Source: Caproicibacter sp002399225 (lineage in GTDB: Bacteria > Bacillota > Clostridia > Oscillospirales > Acutalibacteraceae). Taken from it: a stretch of DNA of 64,000 bases. A model generated the notes under the pieces. That model ran no database searches, had not been told where the DNA came from, and saw only the letters and a program-made list of their open reading frames with translations. Numbering within the stretch: the stretch's first letter is position 1; every line of letters starts with the position of its first letter. The stretch is taken from the NCBI GenBank assembly GCA_036756705.1, contig DAIOKN010000001.1, forward strand, positions 62,001 through 126,000. The letters run 5' to 3'. Of the stretch, positions 32,192-41,373 are shown in pieces. Position numbers and translations under genes: made by a program.

Positions 32192-32545
32192 TCATTCTTT
32201 TCTCGGGGGGAGGCACGGGCAGCAGCATCTGCGGCGGGCGCACGGTTCTTTTCCGGAACACAGCCGGTAATTTCCGCCGCTGATCTTCAGCGCTTTTCCG
32301 TTTACAATGCAGTCCGCCAGCTTTTTGCGCGCTTTTTCATAGATGCGCTGCACCGTGGAGCGGGCGACGCCCATTTCCTGCGCGGTTTCTTCCTGACTGA
32401 GCCCTTCCCAGTCGATTAGGCGGATGGCCTCGTATTCTTCCACCGTCATCAAAAGCGGCTCCGCGCCGCCGGTGCCGCCTTCCGGACAGAACCCGCTAAT
32501 CTGCGGCATACAGCAGACTCTTCTGCATTTTCTAGGTCTTGGCAT
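32192..32545 (-). CDS. DUF134-family HTH protein
   Basis: A 117-residue protein. MPRPRKCRRVCCMPQISGFCP is the conserved Cys-containing start, and LTVEEYEAIRLIDWEGLSQEETAQEMGVARSTVQRIYEKARKKLADC-type sequence is a sigma-factor-like helix-turn-helix. The tail is Cys- and Arg-rich (CARRRCCCPC). Family members commonly occur in genomes with NifX-type genes such as those at 26-27.7 kb, and may regulate them; that link is inference. ATG 32545 follows GGGAGGTGG and is preferred over an upstream in-frame ATG at 32560. Confidence 0.85.
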   Translation of the reverse strand: MPRPRKCRRVCCMPQISGFCPEGGTGGAEPLLMTVEEYEAIRLIDWEGLSQEETAQEMGVARSTVQRIYEKARKKLADCIVNGKALKISGGNYRLCSGKEPCARRRCCCPCLPPRKE

Positions 32546-32677
32546 CGTTCCACCTCCCAACCGGACAAAACCCTATTTTACGTTACATTATATCAGGAAT
32601 TCCCCTTTTGTCAAAGCGGATCGTAGGCGGGAAAAAATCCCATGCGCCGCCCGGGTGTTTCCCGCCGGGGCACGGTC

Positions 32678-33982
32678 TTAAATGACTTTTTTTAGTTTCC
32701 ATTTTCCTCCGGCAAAACGAATGAGGAACACAATCGCGCGGACGCTCCAGTCAATGTACATGGCAAACCAGGTTCCCTCTACCCCGAGCCCCAGAGAAAG
32801 GCCGAGAATGTAGCTGAATCCGATGCGGAAAACCCACATGGAAATCATCGAAGTTGCCATGGTGAAACGGGCGTCTCCGGCCGCGCGCAGAGCGTTCGGC
32901 AGCGTAAACGAAACCGGCCAGATCACTGCGTTGAAAACTGCAAAGTAAACCAAAATCTGGGCGGCGGTTGCGGTTGCCTCCGCACTCAGGTGAAACACCC
33001 CGGTGATCGGACCGGCAAGCAGGAACAACAGAACATCCAAAGCGCCCATGGAAAAATAAGCGACTTTCATCAGGCGTTTTGTGTAAAAGACGGCGTGTTC
33101 ATAGTCCCGTGCCCCCACGCACTGCCCTACAACGGTAATCAGCCCTAGCCCGATGGCCGTGCCCGGGATGTTGGGAAAGCTGGAGATGCTGTTTGCGATG
33201 GCGTTAGCCGCGATCGCGGAGGTCCCAAAGGTGGTGACCAGATTCTGCACGATCAGTTTACCAATTTGGAACATCCCGTTTTCCAGCCCGTTCGGGACAC
33301 CGATGGCGAGAATTTTCTGAATCATGTCGGGATGAAACTCAAAATGGAAAATATTTTCTATGAAAATCAAATTGTCTTTTGTCCGAATCAGAATCAGCAT
33401 AAGCACCGCCGCCACGATCCGGGAGAACAGCGTGGCGGTACCGGCTCCTGCAACACTCCAGTTAAAGCCGTAAATCAGGATCGCGTTGCCGATGATGTTG
33501 ATCAGGTTCATAAGGAGAGAGACCAGCATGGAGATCCGGCTGTTTCCCATGGATCGGAACAGCGCCGCTCCCGCGTTGTAAATCGCCAGAAACGGATAGG
33601 ACAGCGCGGTAAGGCGGTAGTAAATCTGCGCGTTTGCCATCACATCGGATGCGATCCCGCCGAAGACAAACCGCAGAATCTGGAGGCAGAAAACGACGGA
33701 AACCACGGTGATGCCCACCGCCAGCACCGTCATGGTATAGAGCAGTTGCTTTGCGGAGCGGCAGGCGCTGTTCCGGTCCTGCCTGCCGAGGTACTGCGAA
33801 GCCACAACGGCTCCGCCCGTTGCAAGCGCCGCGAAGATCTGGACTAGCAGCATGTTAATCGAATCGACCAAAGAGATCCCAGAAACCGCCGCTTCCCCGT
33901 TCGTCGCGACCATAACCGTGTCGGCCATGCCGATCGTTACCGCTAAAAACTGTTCGATCACCAGTGGCCAGATCAGTCGCAC
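32678..33982 (-). CDS. MATE-family efflux transporter
   Basis: A multi-helix antiporter of the MATE family (434 residues from GTG 33982, or 451 from an upstream ATT). Twelve hydrophobic segments are arranged as two six-helix halves, with RLIWPLVIEQFLAVTIGMADTVMVA as helix 1 and PNIPGTAIGLGLITVVGQCVGARDYEHA in the second half. Such pumps export cationic drugs or metabolites using Na+ or H+. The segment upstream of GTG encodes a plausible N-terminus (TQEENIKEAPFSRKAL) in frame back to ATT 34033 behind GGAGGAAAGG. The gene follows the M20 peptidase gene on the same strand. Confidence 0.88.
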   Translation of the reverse strand: MRLIWPLVIEQFLAVTIGMADTVMVATNGEAAVSGISLVDSINMLLVQIFAALATGGAVVASQYLGRQDRNSACRSAKQLLYTMTVLAVGITVVSVVFCLQILRFVFGGIASDVMANAQIYYRLTALSYPFLAIYNAGAALFRSMGNSRISMLVSLLMNLINIIGNAILIYGFNWSVAGAGTATLFSRIVAAVLMLILIRTKDNLIFIENIFHFEFHPDMIQKILAIGVPNGLENGMFQIGKLIVQNLVTTFGTSAIAANAIANSISSFPNIPGTAIGLGLITVVGQCVGARDYEHAVFYTKRLMKVAYFSMGALDVLLFLLAGPITGVFHLSAEATATAAQILVYFAVFNAVIWPVSFTLPNALRAAGDARFTMATSMISMWVFRIGFSYILGLSLGLGVEGTWFAMYIDWSVRAIVFLIRFAGGKWKLKKVI

Positions 33983-34159
33983 CAGTGCTTTCCGGGAAAA
34001 AGGCGCTTCTTTTATATTTTCTTCTTGCGTAATTCTTTCCTTTCCTCCAACTTAATTCTCAAATTAAGATCCGTCTGCCTGAAAATGCCGCTGTTCCTGA
34101 TTGCTTAGCCATTTCCGCCGCGCGGCTTGGCCGGAAGGGAGCGGAATCCAGAAAAAAAT

Positions 34160-35296
34160 TCAGCCCAACGCTCCTAGGATCAGGTCAAAAACAAGGTCCA
34201 GACCGTTTTTCAGGCTGGAAAGATCGATCCATTCTTCGCGGGTATGGGCTCCCCCGCCGAGGTAGCAGCCGACGCACACACTTGGAATCCCCATGGAAAG
34301 AGGAATATTGCAGTCTGTTGAGCCGGCGGAAAACAAGGGCTCTTTTCCGCACCGCCTTCGCACCGCGGCGGCAGCTCTTTCGGAAAGCTCACGCTGCCGC
34401 TGCGGATCGCCTCCGCCCATACAAGGCCGCTCGCCGATCAGTTCGGCGTTGACCGCAATGCCTTTCGTTCGGTACGCTTCCAGCACGGTGCGGAAATGCC
34501 GCTCCATCGCATCGATCCCCTCCTGCCGCTCCGAGCGGAATTCATAAAGCATTTCCGCCTGCTGGGCGATGGTGTTGACTGAGGTCCCGCCCCGGATTGT
34601 GCCAACGTTGTAGGTCGTTTTCCCGCATTTCGGCGGTATCATCAGGTACAGGGTGGAAATCATCGATGCTAGATAGGCGATGGCGTTGCGGTTGCCGAAG
34701 TGCGAATAGGAATGTCCCCCTTCGGTCAGAACCTCCACGCGGTAGCGCCTGGACCCGACCGATCGGTTGACAATGACGGAGCTGGAACTGTCAAGCGAAT
34801 AGAATTCGCGGATTCTGTCCCCGTAGGTTTCCATAATCTTTCGGCTGCCCTTTAGGTTCCCCAGCCCTTCTTCGCCGGTGTTCATCACCAGAAGAAGGCC
34901 GTGCCCTTTCGGCTTCAGCTTATGTTCCGCAATGTATTTTGCGGCCATCATCAGAGCGGCCAGGTTCGCCGTGTCGTCCCCGATGCCAGGCGCTTTGAGC
35001 TTTCCGTCTTCAACGGAAAGCGGCAATTCCTCCGTGTCGGGAAAAACAACGTCCATATGCGCCAGGAACGCGATCAGCGGATTGTCCTTTGTGCAGCCGA
35101 CGGGATACAAAACATTCCGGGCGCTGTCGAGAAAAACCCCTGTTGCCCCCTGTTTTTCCAGCCAGTTTTTACAGAATTCCGCCCGCTTTTCCTCATGGTT
35201 GGACGGCGCCGGAATTCGCGCGAGTGTTTTCAGCAATTCCAGTGCTTCTCCCCGGTGCTTTTCCACATTTTCCAGAATTTCACGAGTCAGTTCCAA
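34160..35296 (-). CDS. M20-family metallopeptidase (peptidase T-like)
   Basis: A 378-residue zinc peptidase or amidohydrolase. The metal-binding residues are in AFLAHMDVVFPD (His, Asp), GIGDDTANLAALM (Asp), NTGEEGLGN (Glu-Glu) and DSSSSVIVNRSVGS. It probably releases amino acids from short peptides. TTG 35296 is preferred as start because AGGAGGGG lies 5 bases upstream; an ATG at 35329 places that ribosome site inside the coding region. The MATE gene follows on the same strand 126 bp downstream, which may be accidental. Confidence 0.85.
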   Translation of the reverse strand: MELTREILENVEKHRGEALELLKTLARIPAPSNHEEKRAEFCKNWLEKQGATGVFLDSARNVLYPVGCTKDNPLIAFLAHMDVVFPDTEELPLSVEDGKLKAPGIGDDTANLAALMMAAKYIAEHKLKPKGHGLLLVMNTGEEGLGNLKGSRKIMETYGDRIREFYSLDSSSSVIVNRSVGSRRYRVEVLTEGGHSYSHFGNRNAIAYLASMISTLYLMIPPKCGKTTYNVGTIRGGTSVNTIAQQAEMLYEFRSERQEGIDAMERHFRTVLEAYRTKGIAVNAELIGERPCMGGGDPQRQRELSERAAAAVRRRCGKEPLFSAGSTDCNIPLSMGIPSVCVGCYLGGGAHTREEWIDLSSLKNGLDLVFDLILGALG

Positions 35297-35469
35297 AAAA
35301 ATCCCCTCCTGCTTCTTTCCATGTGTCAATCTATAAGTAATGCCGGAAGTTGACAGTAATTAATAAAACATTATTATAGCATTTTTTTCTCCGCCTGATA
35401 ACCCCATTTTAATAGGATAGGGATTTTGACTGAAAAAGTGCGTAATTTTCTAAAATCCCCATAAAAATA

Positions 35470-35498
35470 TTGACGTGCGGTCCCTGGTGATGTACAAT
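35470..35498 (+). promoter_or_regulatory. Promoter of the nucleoside salvage operon
   Basis: TTGACG (35470-35475) and TACAAT (35493-35498) with a 17-bp spacer, about 100 bp upstream of deoB. The remaining bases of the 35297-35597 gap are AT-rich with no gene. Confidence 0.8.
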
Positions 35499-35597
35499 TT
35501 TTTCAACTGAGGACGGATCATGATGCTTCAAAAAACAGACTTGCGTTCCGGCTTTTTGGCCGGGCGGCGCAGATATCATTAACAGGGGGAGCGGAAG

Positions 35598-36770
35598 ATG
35601 GGCAAAAGAGTTTTTTTAATTGTGCTGGACAGTTTTGGGATCGGCGAGGAGCCGGACGCCGCGGAGTACGGAGACGAGGGCAGCAATACGCTTGCTGCTT
35701 GTGCGGCAAATGAATCCTTTCACATGCCGAACATGGAGCGCCTGGGCCTTTTCAACATTGACGGGGTTTCCTGCCGCCCGGGCGTTCCGGAGCCATTGGG
35801 CGCGTTTGCGCGGCTGCGGGAACATTCCAAGGGGAAAGATACGACCGTCGGTCACTGGGAAATCGCCGGGCTCGATTCCCCCAAGCCGCTTCCAACTTAT
35901 CCGCACGGTTTTCCGCCGGAAATTGTCCGGGAGCTGGAGCGGCAGACCGGTCGCCGCGTTCTGTGCAATAAGCCCTATTCGGGCATCGAAGTCATCCGCG
36001 ATTACGGAAGGGAACAGATAAAAACCGGGGCGCTGATCGTGTACACTTCGGCGGACAGCGTGATGCAGATCGCCGCGCACGAATCGGTGATTCCGCTTGA
36101 AGAACTGTACCGCTGCTGCCGGGCAGCGCGCAAAATTCTCACCGGAGAGCACGGCGTCGGCCGTGTCATTGCCCGCCCGTATGTTGGGGAATTCCCCAAC
36201 TTCACGCGCACGACGGACCGCCGGGATTTCTCGATTGAGCCGCCGAAGGTCACCATGCTCGACCAACTTTCGGAAAATGGAAAAGAGGTGATCGCCGTCG
36301 GCAAGATCAGGGATATTTTTGCCGGACGCGGCATCGGGGAAGCAATCCACACGGCGGGAAATCCAGACGGTATCGACCGCACCATCGAGTTGACCGGGCG
36401 TGATTTCGAGGGCCTCTGCTTTGTCAATCTGGTGGATTTCGACATGCTTTACGGGCATCGCAACGATGTGGAAGGGTACGCAAAGGCTCTGTCCTATTTT
36501 GATCGAAAGCTTCCTGAGATCCTGGCCGGGCTGCGCCCGGAGGATCTGCTGATGGTCACTGCCGACCACGGCTGTGACCCAAGCACTCCCAGCACCGACC
36601 ACTCGCGGGAATACATCCCGTGGGTTGTCACCGGCGGCCCGGTCCGCGCGGGGGCAAACCTCGGCACGCTGCCGACTTTTGCGGACATCGGGGCGACCGT
36701 GCTGGACTATTTCGGGATTGCGCCGAAGATTACGGGAACTTCCCGGCTCGGCCAGATATTAAAATCATGA
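35598..36770 (+). CDS. deoB: Phosphopentomutase
   Basis: A 390-residue metalloenzyme interconverting (deoxy)ribose 1-phosphate and 5-phosphate in nucleoside catabolism. The alkaline-phosphatase-fold signatures are IVLDSFGIGEEPDAAEYGDEGSNT at the N-terminus, the threonine nucleophile region KGKDTTVGHWEIAG, and the metal ligands in FVNLVDFDMLYGHR and TADHGCDPSTPSTDHSREY. Length is normal. It is first in a four-gene operon with deoD, cdd and a pyrimidine phosphorylase, whose ribose products it channels to central metabolism. Confidence 0.97.
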   Translation: MGKRVFLIVLDSFGIGEEPDAAEYGDEGSNTLAACAANESFHMPNMERLGLFNIDGVSCRPGVPEPLGAFARLREHSKGKDTTVGHWEIAGLDSPKPLPTYPHGFPPEIVRELERQTGRRVLCNKPYSGIEVIRDYGREQIKTGALIVYTSADSVMQIAAHESVIPLEELYRCCRAARKILTGEHGVGRVIARPYVGEFPNFTRTTDRRDFSIEPPKVTMLDQLSENGKEVIAVGKIRDIFAGRGIGEAIHTAGNPDGIDRTIELTGRDFEGLCFVNLVDFDMLYGHRNDVEGYAKALSYFDRKLPEILAGLRPEDLLMVTADHGCDPSTPSTDHSREYIPWVVTGGPVRAGANLGTLPTFADIGATVLDYFGIAPKITGTSRLGQILKS

Positions 36771-36808
36771 GACGCCGGGAGATTTACCCGGGGAAATAGG
36801 AGGTTGCC

Positions 36809-37519
36809 ATGCCAAACACACCGACGCCGCACAATGCCGCAAAGCCGGGGGAGATCGCCGGAACGGTCCTGATGCCCGGCGATCCGCTCCGCGCAAAATA
36901 TATCGCGGAACATTATCTTGAAAACGCCAGGTGCTTTAACACCGTGCGAAATATGCTCGGTTTTACCGGCTCTTACCGGGGCAGGCCCGTCTCCGTCATG
37001 GGCGGGGGCATGGGAATGCCGTCCGTTGGAATTTATACCTATGAGCTTTTCCATTTTTACGGGGTCGAAAACATCATCCGCATCGGCTCCGCCGGCGGGC
37101 TTGCCGAAGGGGTTCACGTCCGGGATCTGATCGCCGCCGCAGGCGCCTGCACGGATTCCAATTACGCGGCCCAGTACCGTTTGCCGGGCACTTTCGCCCC
37201 AATTGCAGATTACGGTCTCCTCTCCCGCGCGGTCGCTTCGGCAAAAGCGCTCGGCTTCCCGATCAAAGCCGGAAACGTGCTGTCGAGCGACGTCTTTTAC
37301 GGGGATGATGCAGACGCCGTTCAAGCCTGGAAGAAAATGGGCGTTCTCGCGGTGGAGATGGAAGCCGCCGCCCTGTATCTGAATGCCGCGCGGGCCGGAA
37401 AGCACGCGCTGTGCCTGCTCACGGTTTCCGACTGCCCGCTGACCGGCGAATCCCTGCCGGCGGAAGAGCGGGAAACAGGATTCACGCAGATGATGGAGCT
37501 TGCGCTCTCCCTGGCCTGA
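36809..37519 (+). CDS. deoD: Purine-nucleoside phosphorylase, DeoD type
   Basis: A 236-residue phosphorylase that splits purine nucleosides into base and (deoxy)ribose 1-phosphate. Diagnostic segments are HNAAKPGEIAGTVLMPGDPLRAKYIAEHY, GGGMGMPSVGIYTYELFHFYGVENIIRIGSAGG and the substrate-binding VEMEAAALY. The catalytic Asp region VSDCPLTGE is present. It belongs to the hexameric DeoD class. It is 38 bp downstream of deoB, with GGAGG before the ATG. Confidence 0.97.
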   Translation: MPNTPTPHNAAKPGEIAGTVLMPGDPLRAKYIAEHYLENARCFNTVRNMLGFTGSYRGRPVSVMGGGMGMPSVGIYTYELFHFYGVENIIRIGSAGGLAEGVHVRDLIAAAGACTDSNYAAQYRLPGTFAPIADYGLLSRAVASAKALGFPIKAGNVLSSDVFYGDDADAVQAWKKMGVLAVEMEAAALYLNAARAGKHALCLLTVSDCPLTGESLPAEERETGFTQMMELALSLA

Positions 37520-37601
37520 ACTTGGAAACAAGATGCCTCGGGGACAGAAGGGCACGAGAAACCTGCTCCCCGGGCGAAACTTGAGGGAAAGGAGTGGCTC
37601 C

Positions 37602-38033
37602 ATGGAAGAAAAGACACTGGTGCTGGAAGCGATGGCGGCGCGCAAAGTGGCCTATGCCCCTTACTCGGGGTTTTCCGTCGGCGCGGCGCTACTGACGAAA
37701 AGCGGAAAAATTTACCGGGGCTGCAACATCGAAAATGCCGCGTTCACCCCTTCCAACTGCGCGGAGCGAACCGCGTTTTTCAAAGCGGTAAGCGACGGGG
37801 AGCGCTGTTTTGCAGCCATCGCTATTGTGGGTGGCAAAGCGGGGGAACCGCCCGCCGATTTCTGTCCCCCTTGCGGCGTCTGCCGACAGGTCATGGCGGA
37901 ATTCTGCGACCCGGATGAATTTCGCATCCTCCTTGCAAGATCGCCGGAAGTGCGGAAATGCTTTTCTCTGCGGGAGCTTCTGCCGCTCGGCTTCGGGAAG
38001 GATACTCTGAAAAAAGGAGGAGACGCCCGGTGA
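37602..38033 (+). CDS. cdd: Cytidine deaminase
   Basis: A 143-residue tetrameric-type cytidine deaminase converting (deoxy)cytidine to (deoxy)uridine. The zinc site is complete: PSNCAERTAFFKA with catalytic Glu and one Cys, and PPCGVCRQVMAEF with the two further Cys ligands. PYSGFSVGAALLTKSGKIYRGCNIENA is the substrate-binding start. ATG 37602 follows AAAGGAG; the upstream in-frame ATG at 37500 lies inside deoD and is rejected. The stop overlaps the start of the next gene by 4 bp. Confidence 0.97.
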   Translation: MEEKTLVLEAMAARKVAYAPYSGFSVGAALLTKSGKIYRGCNIENAAFTPSNCAERTAFFKAVSDGERCFAAIAIVGGKAGEPPADFCPPCGVCRQVMAEFCDPDEFRILLARSPEVRKCFSLRELLPLGFGKDTLKKGGDAR

Positions 38034-39361
38034 GAATGTATGATATCATTGCGGAAAAGCGGGACGGCAGGGAACTGACCCTGCCGGAAATCCAATTTTT
38101 CATCGACGGCTATGTGCGGGGCGAGATCCCGGATTATCAGGCTTCCGCACTGCTGATGGCGATTTACCTCAAGGGGATGACGGCGAGGGAAACCGCCGAC
38201 CTGACCCAGTGTATGGCGCGCTCCGGCGAAACGGTGGATCTTTCCTCCATCGCCGGGGTCAAGGTGGACAAGCACAGCACCGGCGGAGTCGGGGATAAAA
38301 CGACCCTGATTGCCGCGCCGATCGCGGCTTCGCTGGGCGTGCGCGTTGCCAAGATGAGCGGGCGCGGGCTCGGCCACACCGGCGGCACGGTGGACAAGAT
38401 GGAATCCATCCCCGGGATGAAAACCTCCCTCGGCCGCGAAGCCTTCTTCCGCATCGTGCGGGAAGTCGGCATTAGCGTCATCGGGCAGTCCGGAAATCTG
38501 GTTCCGGCAGACAAAAAGCTGTATGCTCTGCGCGACGTGACCGCGACGGTCGAAAGCATTCCGCTGATCGCGTCGAGTATCATGAGCAAAAAAATCGCCG
38601 CGGGTTCCGACTGTATTCTGCTGGATGTAAAGACCGGCAGCGGCGCATTTATGAAAACGGCGGAAGACTCCGTCCGACTGGCGGAGACGATGGTTTCGAT
38701 CGGCGAACAGGCCGGCCGCCGAACCGTCGCGCTGATTACGGATATGAACCGCCCGCTCGGAAGGGCGATCGGCAACAGCCTCGAGATCTGCGAGGTCTGC
38801 GAAACGCTGAAGGGCCGCGGGCCGGAGGATCTGACGATTCTCTGCGTGGAGCTTGCGGCCAACATGCTGGCCCTCGCGGGAAAAGGAGAACTTTCCGCCT
38901 GCCGGAAAATGTCGGAAGCGCAGATCCAAAACGGAGCCGGTTACCGCAAGCTGCGCGAGATGGTCGCCGCACAGGGCGGGGATGTTTCCGTCCTCGACGA
39001 CAATTCGAAGTTTGAGCGCGCCGCCGTCCGCCGCGAGGTCACAGCGCCCAAAACCGGATATCTCTGCGCGATGGATACGGAACAGTGCGGTGCCGCCTCG
39101 GTGGAGCTCGGCGCGGGCCGCGAAAAAAAAGAAGATCCGGTCGATTACAGCGCCGGCATTGTCCTGCGGCGGACGGTCGGCGACCGGGTCGAGGCCGGGG
39201 AACCGCTTGCGGAGCTTTATTCTTCCTCCGGGCAAAAATGCCGGGAGGCGGAGCGCCTGCTTCAGGACGCGGTAAAGTTCGGCGAAAAACCACCCGTTTC
39301 TCTGCCGCTGATTTATGCTCGCGTAACGGCCAATGGAGTGGAAAGATACGGAACGGAATAA
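38030..39361 (+). CDS. pdp: Pyrimidine-nucleoside phosphorylase
   Basis: A 443-residue phosphorylase acting on thymidine, deoxyuridine and uridine. MYDIIAEKRDGRELTLPEIQFFIDGYVRGEIPDYQASALLMAIYLKGM is the family start; the phosphate-binding loop is KHSTGGVGDKTTL and the signature SGRGLGHTGGTVDKMESI follows. Length is typical of the Gram-positive Pdp class. GTG 38030 overlaps the cdd stop (GTGA) with AAAGGAGG upstream; an ATG two codons later is the alternative. It finishes the salvage operon, using the deoxyuridine made by Cdd. Confidence 0.95.
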   Translation: MRMYDIIAEKRDGRELTLPEIQFFIDGYVRGEIPDYQASALLMAIYLKGMTARETADLTQCMARSGETVDLSSIAGVKVDKHSTGGVGDKTTLIAAPIAASLGVRVAKMSGRGLGHTGGTVDKMESIPGMKTSLGREAFFRIVREVGISVIGQSGNLVPADKKLYALRDVTATVESIPLIASSIMSKKIAAGSDCILLDVKTGSGAFMKTAEDSVRLAETMVSIGEQAGRRTVALITDMNRPLGRAIGNSLEICEVCETLKGRGPEDLTILCVELAANMLALAGKGELSACRKMSEAQIQNGAGYRKLREMVAAQGGDVSVLDDNSKFERAAVRREVTAPKTGYLCAMDTEQCGAASVELGAGREKKEDPVDYSAGIVLRRTVGDRVEAGEPLAELYSSSGQKCREAERLLQDAVKFGEKPPVSLPLIYARVTANGVERYGTE

Positions 39362-39411
39362 TCCATTTTGGAGTATTTTATAAATTGAAACGATTTGGAT
39401 AAAATATCCAT

Positions 39412-39441
39412 AGCCGGGCGCCGCCGCGCCCGGCTTTTTTC
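39412..39441 (+). terminator. Terminator of the nucleoside salvage operon
   Basis: Stem AGCCGGGCG/CGCCCGGCT with a short loop and TTTTTT. Confidence 0.92.
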
Positions 39442-39507
39442 ATTTGCCGCCTGATTTTTGAAGTGTTTTGCCCGGAAGGATCGTTTTAAAAGAGGAAAGC
39501 GAAAGGG

Positions 39508-40023
39508 ATGGTGATGCGTATTAAGGTACAGCAGTTTGAAGGCACCATAGCACAGTACCAATCGCTGGTTTTCACCATCTGCCTGAAAATGACCAAGAAT
39601 TATTTTGACGCCGAAGACCTTGCACAAGAAACTTTTCTTTCCGCCTACCGGAATTGGGAACGTTTCGGCGGGGAGAATCCGAAAGCCTGGCTGACTACTA
39701 TCGCCGTCAACAAATGCAAAGATCATCTGAAAAGCCCGGCGCGGAAGAATCTGCCGCTCCCCGAGGAGGATGCGGCCCTGCTGCGGGACCCGGGAGGTAC
39801 GCCGGAAGAGCGGGCGGAGGACCGACTGGCGCAGGGCCGGGTCCGCCGGCTGTGCCGCCGCCTGCGGGAGCCCTACCGCAGCGTTGCGGAAAGCTATTTC
39901 TGCGAAGATCAAAAGCTTTCGGATCTGGCGCGGGAAACCGGGCAGAATTTAAGAACGCTGGAAACGCGGCTTTACCGCGCAAAAAAGCTGCTGAGAGCTT
40001 TGTGGGAGGAGGAGACAACATGA
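39508..40023 (+). CDS. ECF-family RNA polymerase sigma factor
   Basis: A 171-residue alternative sigma factor. Region 2 is QYQSLVFTICLKMTKNYFDAEDLAQETFLSAYRNWERFGG, and region 4 (about residues 108-168) ends LRTLETRLYRAKKLLRALW with the helix-turn-helix around DQKLSDLARETGQNLRTL. It directs polymerase to a small set of envelope-type promoters. The next gene encodes its probable anti-sigma factor, and the two overlap by 4 bp (ATGA). Two small membrane proteins follow, suggesting a cell-envelope sensing unit. Confidence 0.92.
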   Translation: MVMRIKVQQFEGTIAQYQSLVFTICLKMTKNYFDAEDLAQETFLSAYRNWERFGGENPKAWLTTIAVNKCKDHLKSPARKNLPLPEEDAALLRDPGGTPEERAEDRLAQGRVRRLCRRLREPYRSVAESYFCEDQKLSDLARETGQNLRTLETRLYRAKKLLRALWEEETT

Positions 40024-40472
40024 GGAAACTGTTCCTGCCGGACGGTCACGTTTCGGAGCCGGCCCTGGGGGCGTTTGCCGTGGGAGAACTGGAGCGGGAA
40101 GAGATGCTTGCGGTCGCGGAACATGTCGCGGCCTGCGAAGCCTGCGCCGGACGCCTTGCGCGGTGTGTCGAGGCGGGCGGTACGGCGGACCCGCCCGCCG
40201 GCTTTGAAGAGGAAGTCCGGCGCCGCCTGCCCCGAAGGCGGTCGCGGGCGGAACTGTTTCTCTACTCCGCCAGGGTTGCGATTGCGGCCTGCGCGGCACT
40301 GTTCCTCATTTCTTCCGGCGCACTCCGCTCGCTGGCCGGGCCGCAGAATTCCAGCCTGTCCATCAATGCGCCGGGGTTCGGCACTGTACAACAGATCAGC
40401 ACACGCCTGAATGGGCTTTCACAACAAATACTTCACTGGGAGGTCTTCCATCATGCCAAAGAAAAGAAATAA
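40020..40472 (+). CDS. Zinc-finger anti-sigma factor (membrane-anchored)
   Basis: A 150-residue protein. The N-terminal region has the HxxxCxxC zinc anti-sigma motif HVAACEACAGRL around residue 37, which binds the sigma factor. One membrane helix, VAIAACAALFLISSGAL, follows at about residues 87-105, and a short extracellular tail ends the protein. ATG 40020 overlaps the sigma-factor stop by 4 bp. It should hold the sigma factor at the membrane until a signal releases it. The family is recognised by motif and context only. Confidence 0.85.
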   Translation: MRKLFLPDGHVSEPALGAFAVGELEREEMLAVAEHVAACEACAGRLARCVEAGGTADPPAGFEEEVRRRLPRRRSRAELFLYSARVAIAACAALFLISSGALRSLAGPQNSSLSINAPGFGTVQQISTRLNGLSQQILHWEVFHHAKEKK

Positions 40473-40974
40473 GGTATGGACCGTGATTTTTTCCGCCCTG
40501 CCCGGCGCGGGGCATATGTTTATGGGATTTATGAAACGCGGTGTTTCCATGATGTCCCTGTTTTTTCTGATTATATTCCTGTCCTCGTGGCTCGGCATCG
40601 GGCCGCTGCTTTACTTTCTGCCGATACTGTGGTTTTATTCTTTCTTTGAATGTATCAACCTGATCTGCGACGACGACGAGGAGTTCGCGGCGGTAAAGGA
40701 CCGTTATCTGTTCCGGATGAACAGTTTCACCGGGCTTCATGAGCAGCTTTCCAAACGGGCCGGTCTTTATATCGGCGTGATTCTGCTTTTCTTCGGACTG
40801 TATCTGGTTGCTTCCCGTCTGCTATTACAGTTCCGCTATGCGCTGTCTCCGCAGGCCGCCCGGTGCCTCGACAGCATCTTCGCCGTTTTTCCGCAGGCGT
40901 TTGTGGGCGTCATCATCATTCTGATCGGCATCCGGCTGATCCGGGGAAAAAAGGAGGAACTGGAAAAACCATGA
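40453..40974 (+). CDS. Small membrane protein of the sigma-factor operon
   Basis: A 173-residue membrane protein with N-terminal MPKKRNKVWTVIFSALPGAGHMFMGFMKRG, a pattern seen in small TM2-like or DUF5683-like proteins, then three to four helices (MMSLFFLIIFLSSWLGIG, LYFLPILWFYSFFECINLI, LYIGVILLFFGLYLVAS, FVGVIIILIGIRLI). ATG 40453 follows GGGAGG and overlaps the anti-sigma gene by 20 bp; the longer frame from 40411 is rejected for lack of a ribosome site. It may respond to envelope stress with its neighbours. The exact function is unknown. Confidence 0.8.
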   Translation: MPKKRNKVWTVIFSALPGAGHMFMGFMKRGVSMMSLFFLIIFLSSWLGIGPLLYFLPILWFYSFFECINLICDDDEEFAAVKDRYLFRMNSFTGLHEQLSKRAGLYIGVILLFFGLYLVASRLLLQFRYALSPQAARCLDSIFAVFPQAFVGVIIILIGIRLIRGKKEELEKP

Positions 40975-41276
40975 TGAAGAACCGAAGGGTCGGCACGCTG
41001 ACCGCCGGCGTGTCGATGGTTGTGTTTGGGGCCCTGTTTTTGCTGCGGCTGTTTGTCCCGGCCGTGACCCTCCGCCTGGTCGCTTCCCTCTGGCCGCTGG
41101 TCCTTATTTTTCTCGGAATTGAAACTTTGCTGGCCTATGCGATGAACCGGGAAGAGAAGATGCGGTACGACGCAGGCTCCGTCGTTCTCATCCTTGCGCT
41201 TGCCTTCTTTGTCGTCTGCATGGCATTCGCCGAGTTCGCGGCGGAGCATGGCGGCTGTCTGCGGCTCCTTTACTAG
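40971..41276 (+). CDS. Small membrane protein, LiaI/LiaF-like transmembrane region
   Basis: A 101-residue protein with three hydrophobic segments (TLTAGVSMVVFGALFLLRLF, LVASLWPLVLIFLGIETLLAYA, VVLILALAFFVVCMAFAEF). The arrangement, including LWPLVLIFLGIE, resembles the membrane part shared by LiaI/LiaF/DUF5668 proteins that take part in envelope-stress responses. ATG 40971 overlaps the preceding stop (ATGA), so all four genes from the sigma factor onwards are translationally coupled. The function is inferred from this context. Confidence 0.78.
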   Translation: MMKNRRVGTLTAGVSMVVFGALFLLRLFVPAVTLRLVASLWPLVLIFLGIETLLAYAMNREEKMRYDAGSVVLILALAFFVVCMAFAEFAAEHGGCLRLLY

Positions 41277-41373
41277 GAGGCAAATAGAGGATAATTCCGG
41301 GAAAAAATTCTGTTATCTTATGGAAATGCTATAATACGACTAGAATTTTGATCGGGAAGGTTTGTGAACAGAT

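Noticed and set aside
37712..39235. 507-codon reverse-strand open frame opposite the pyrimidine phosphorylase
   Set aside because: Shadow of a high-GC gene; the forward strand has full family motifs.
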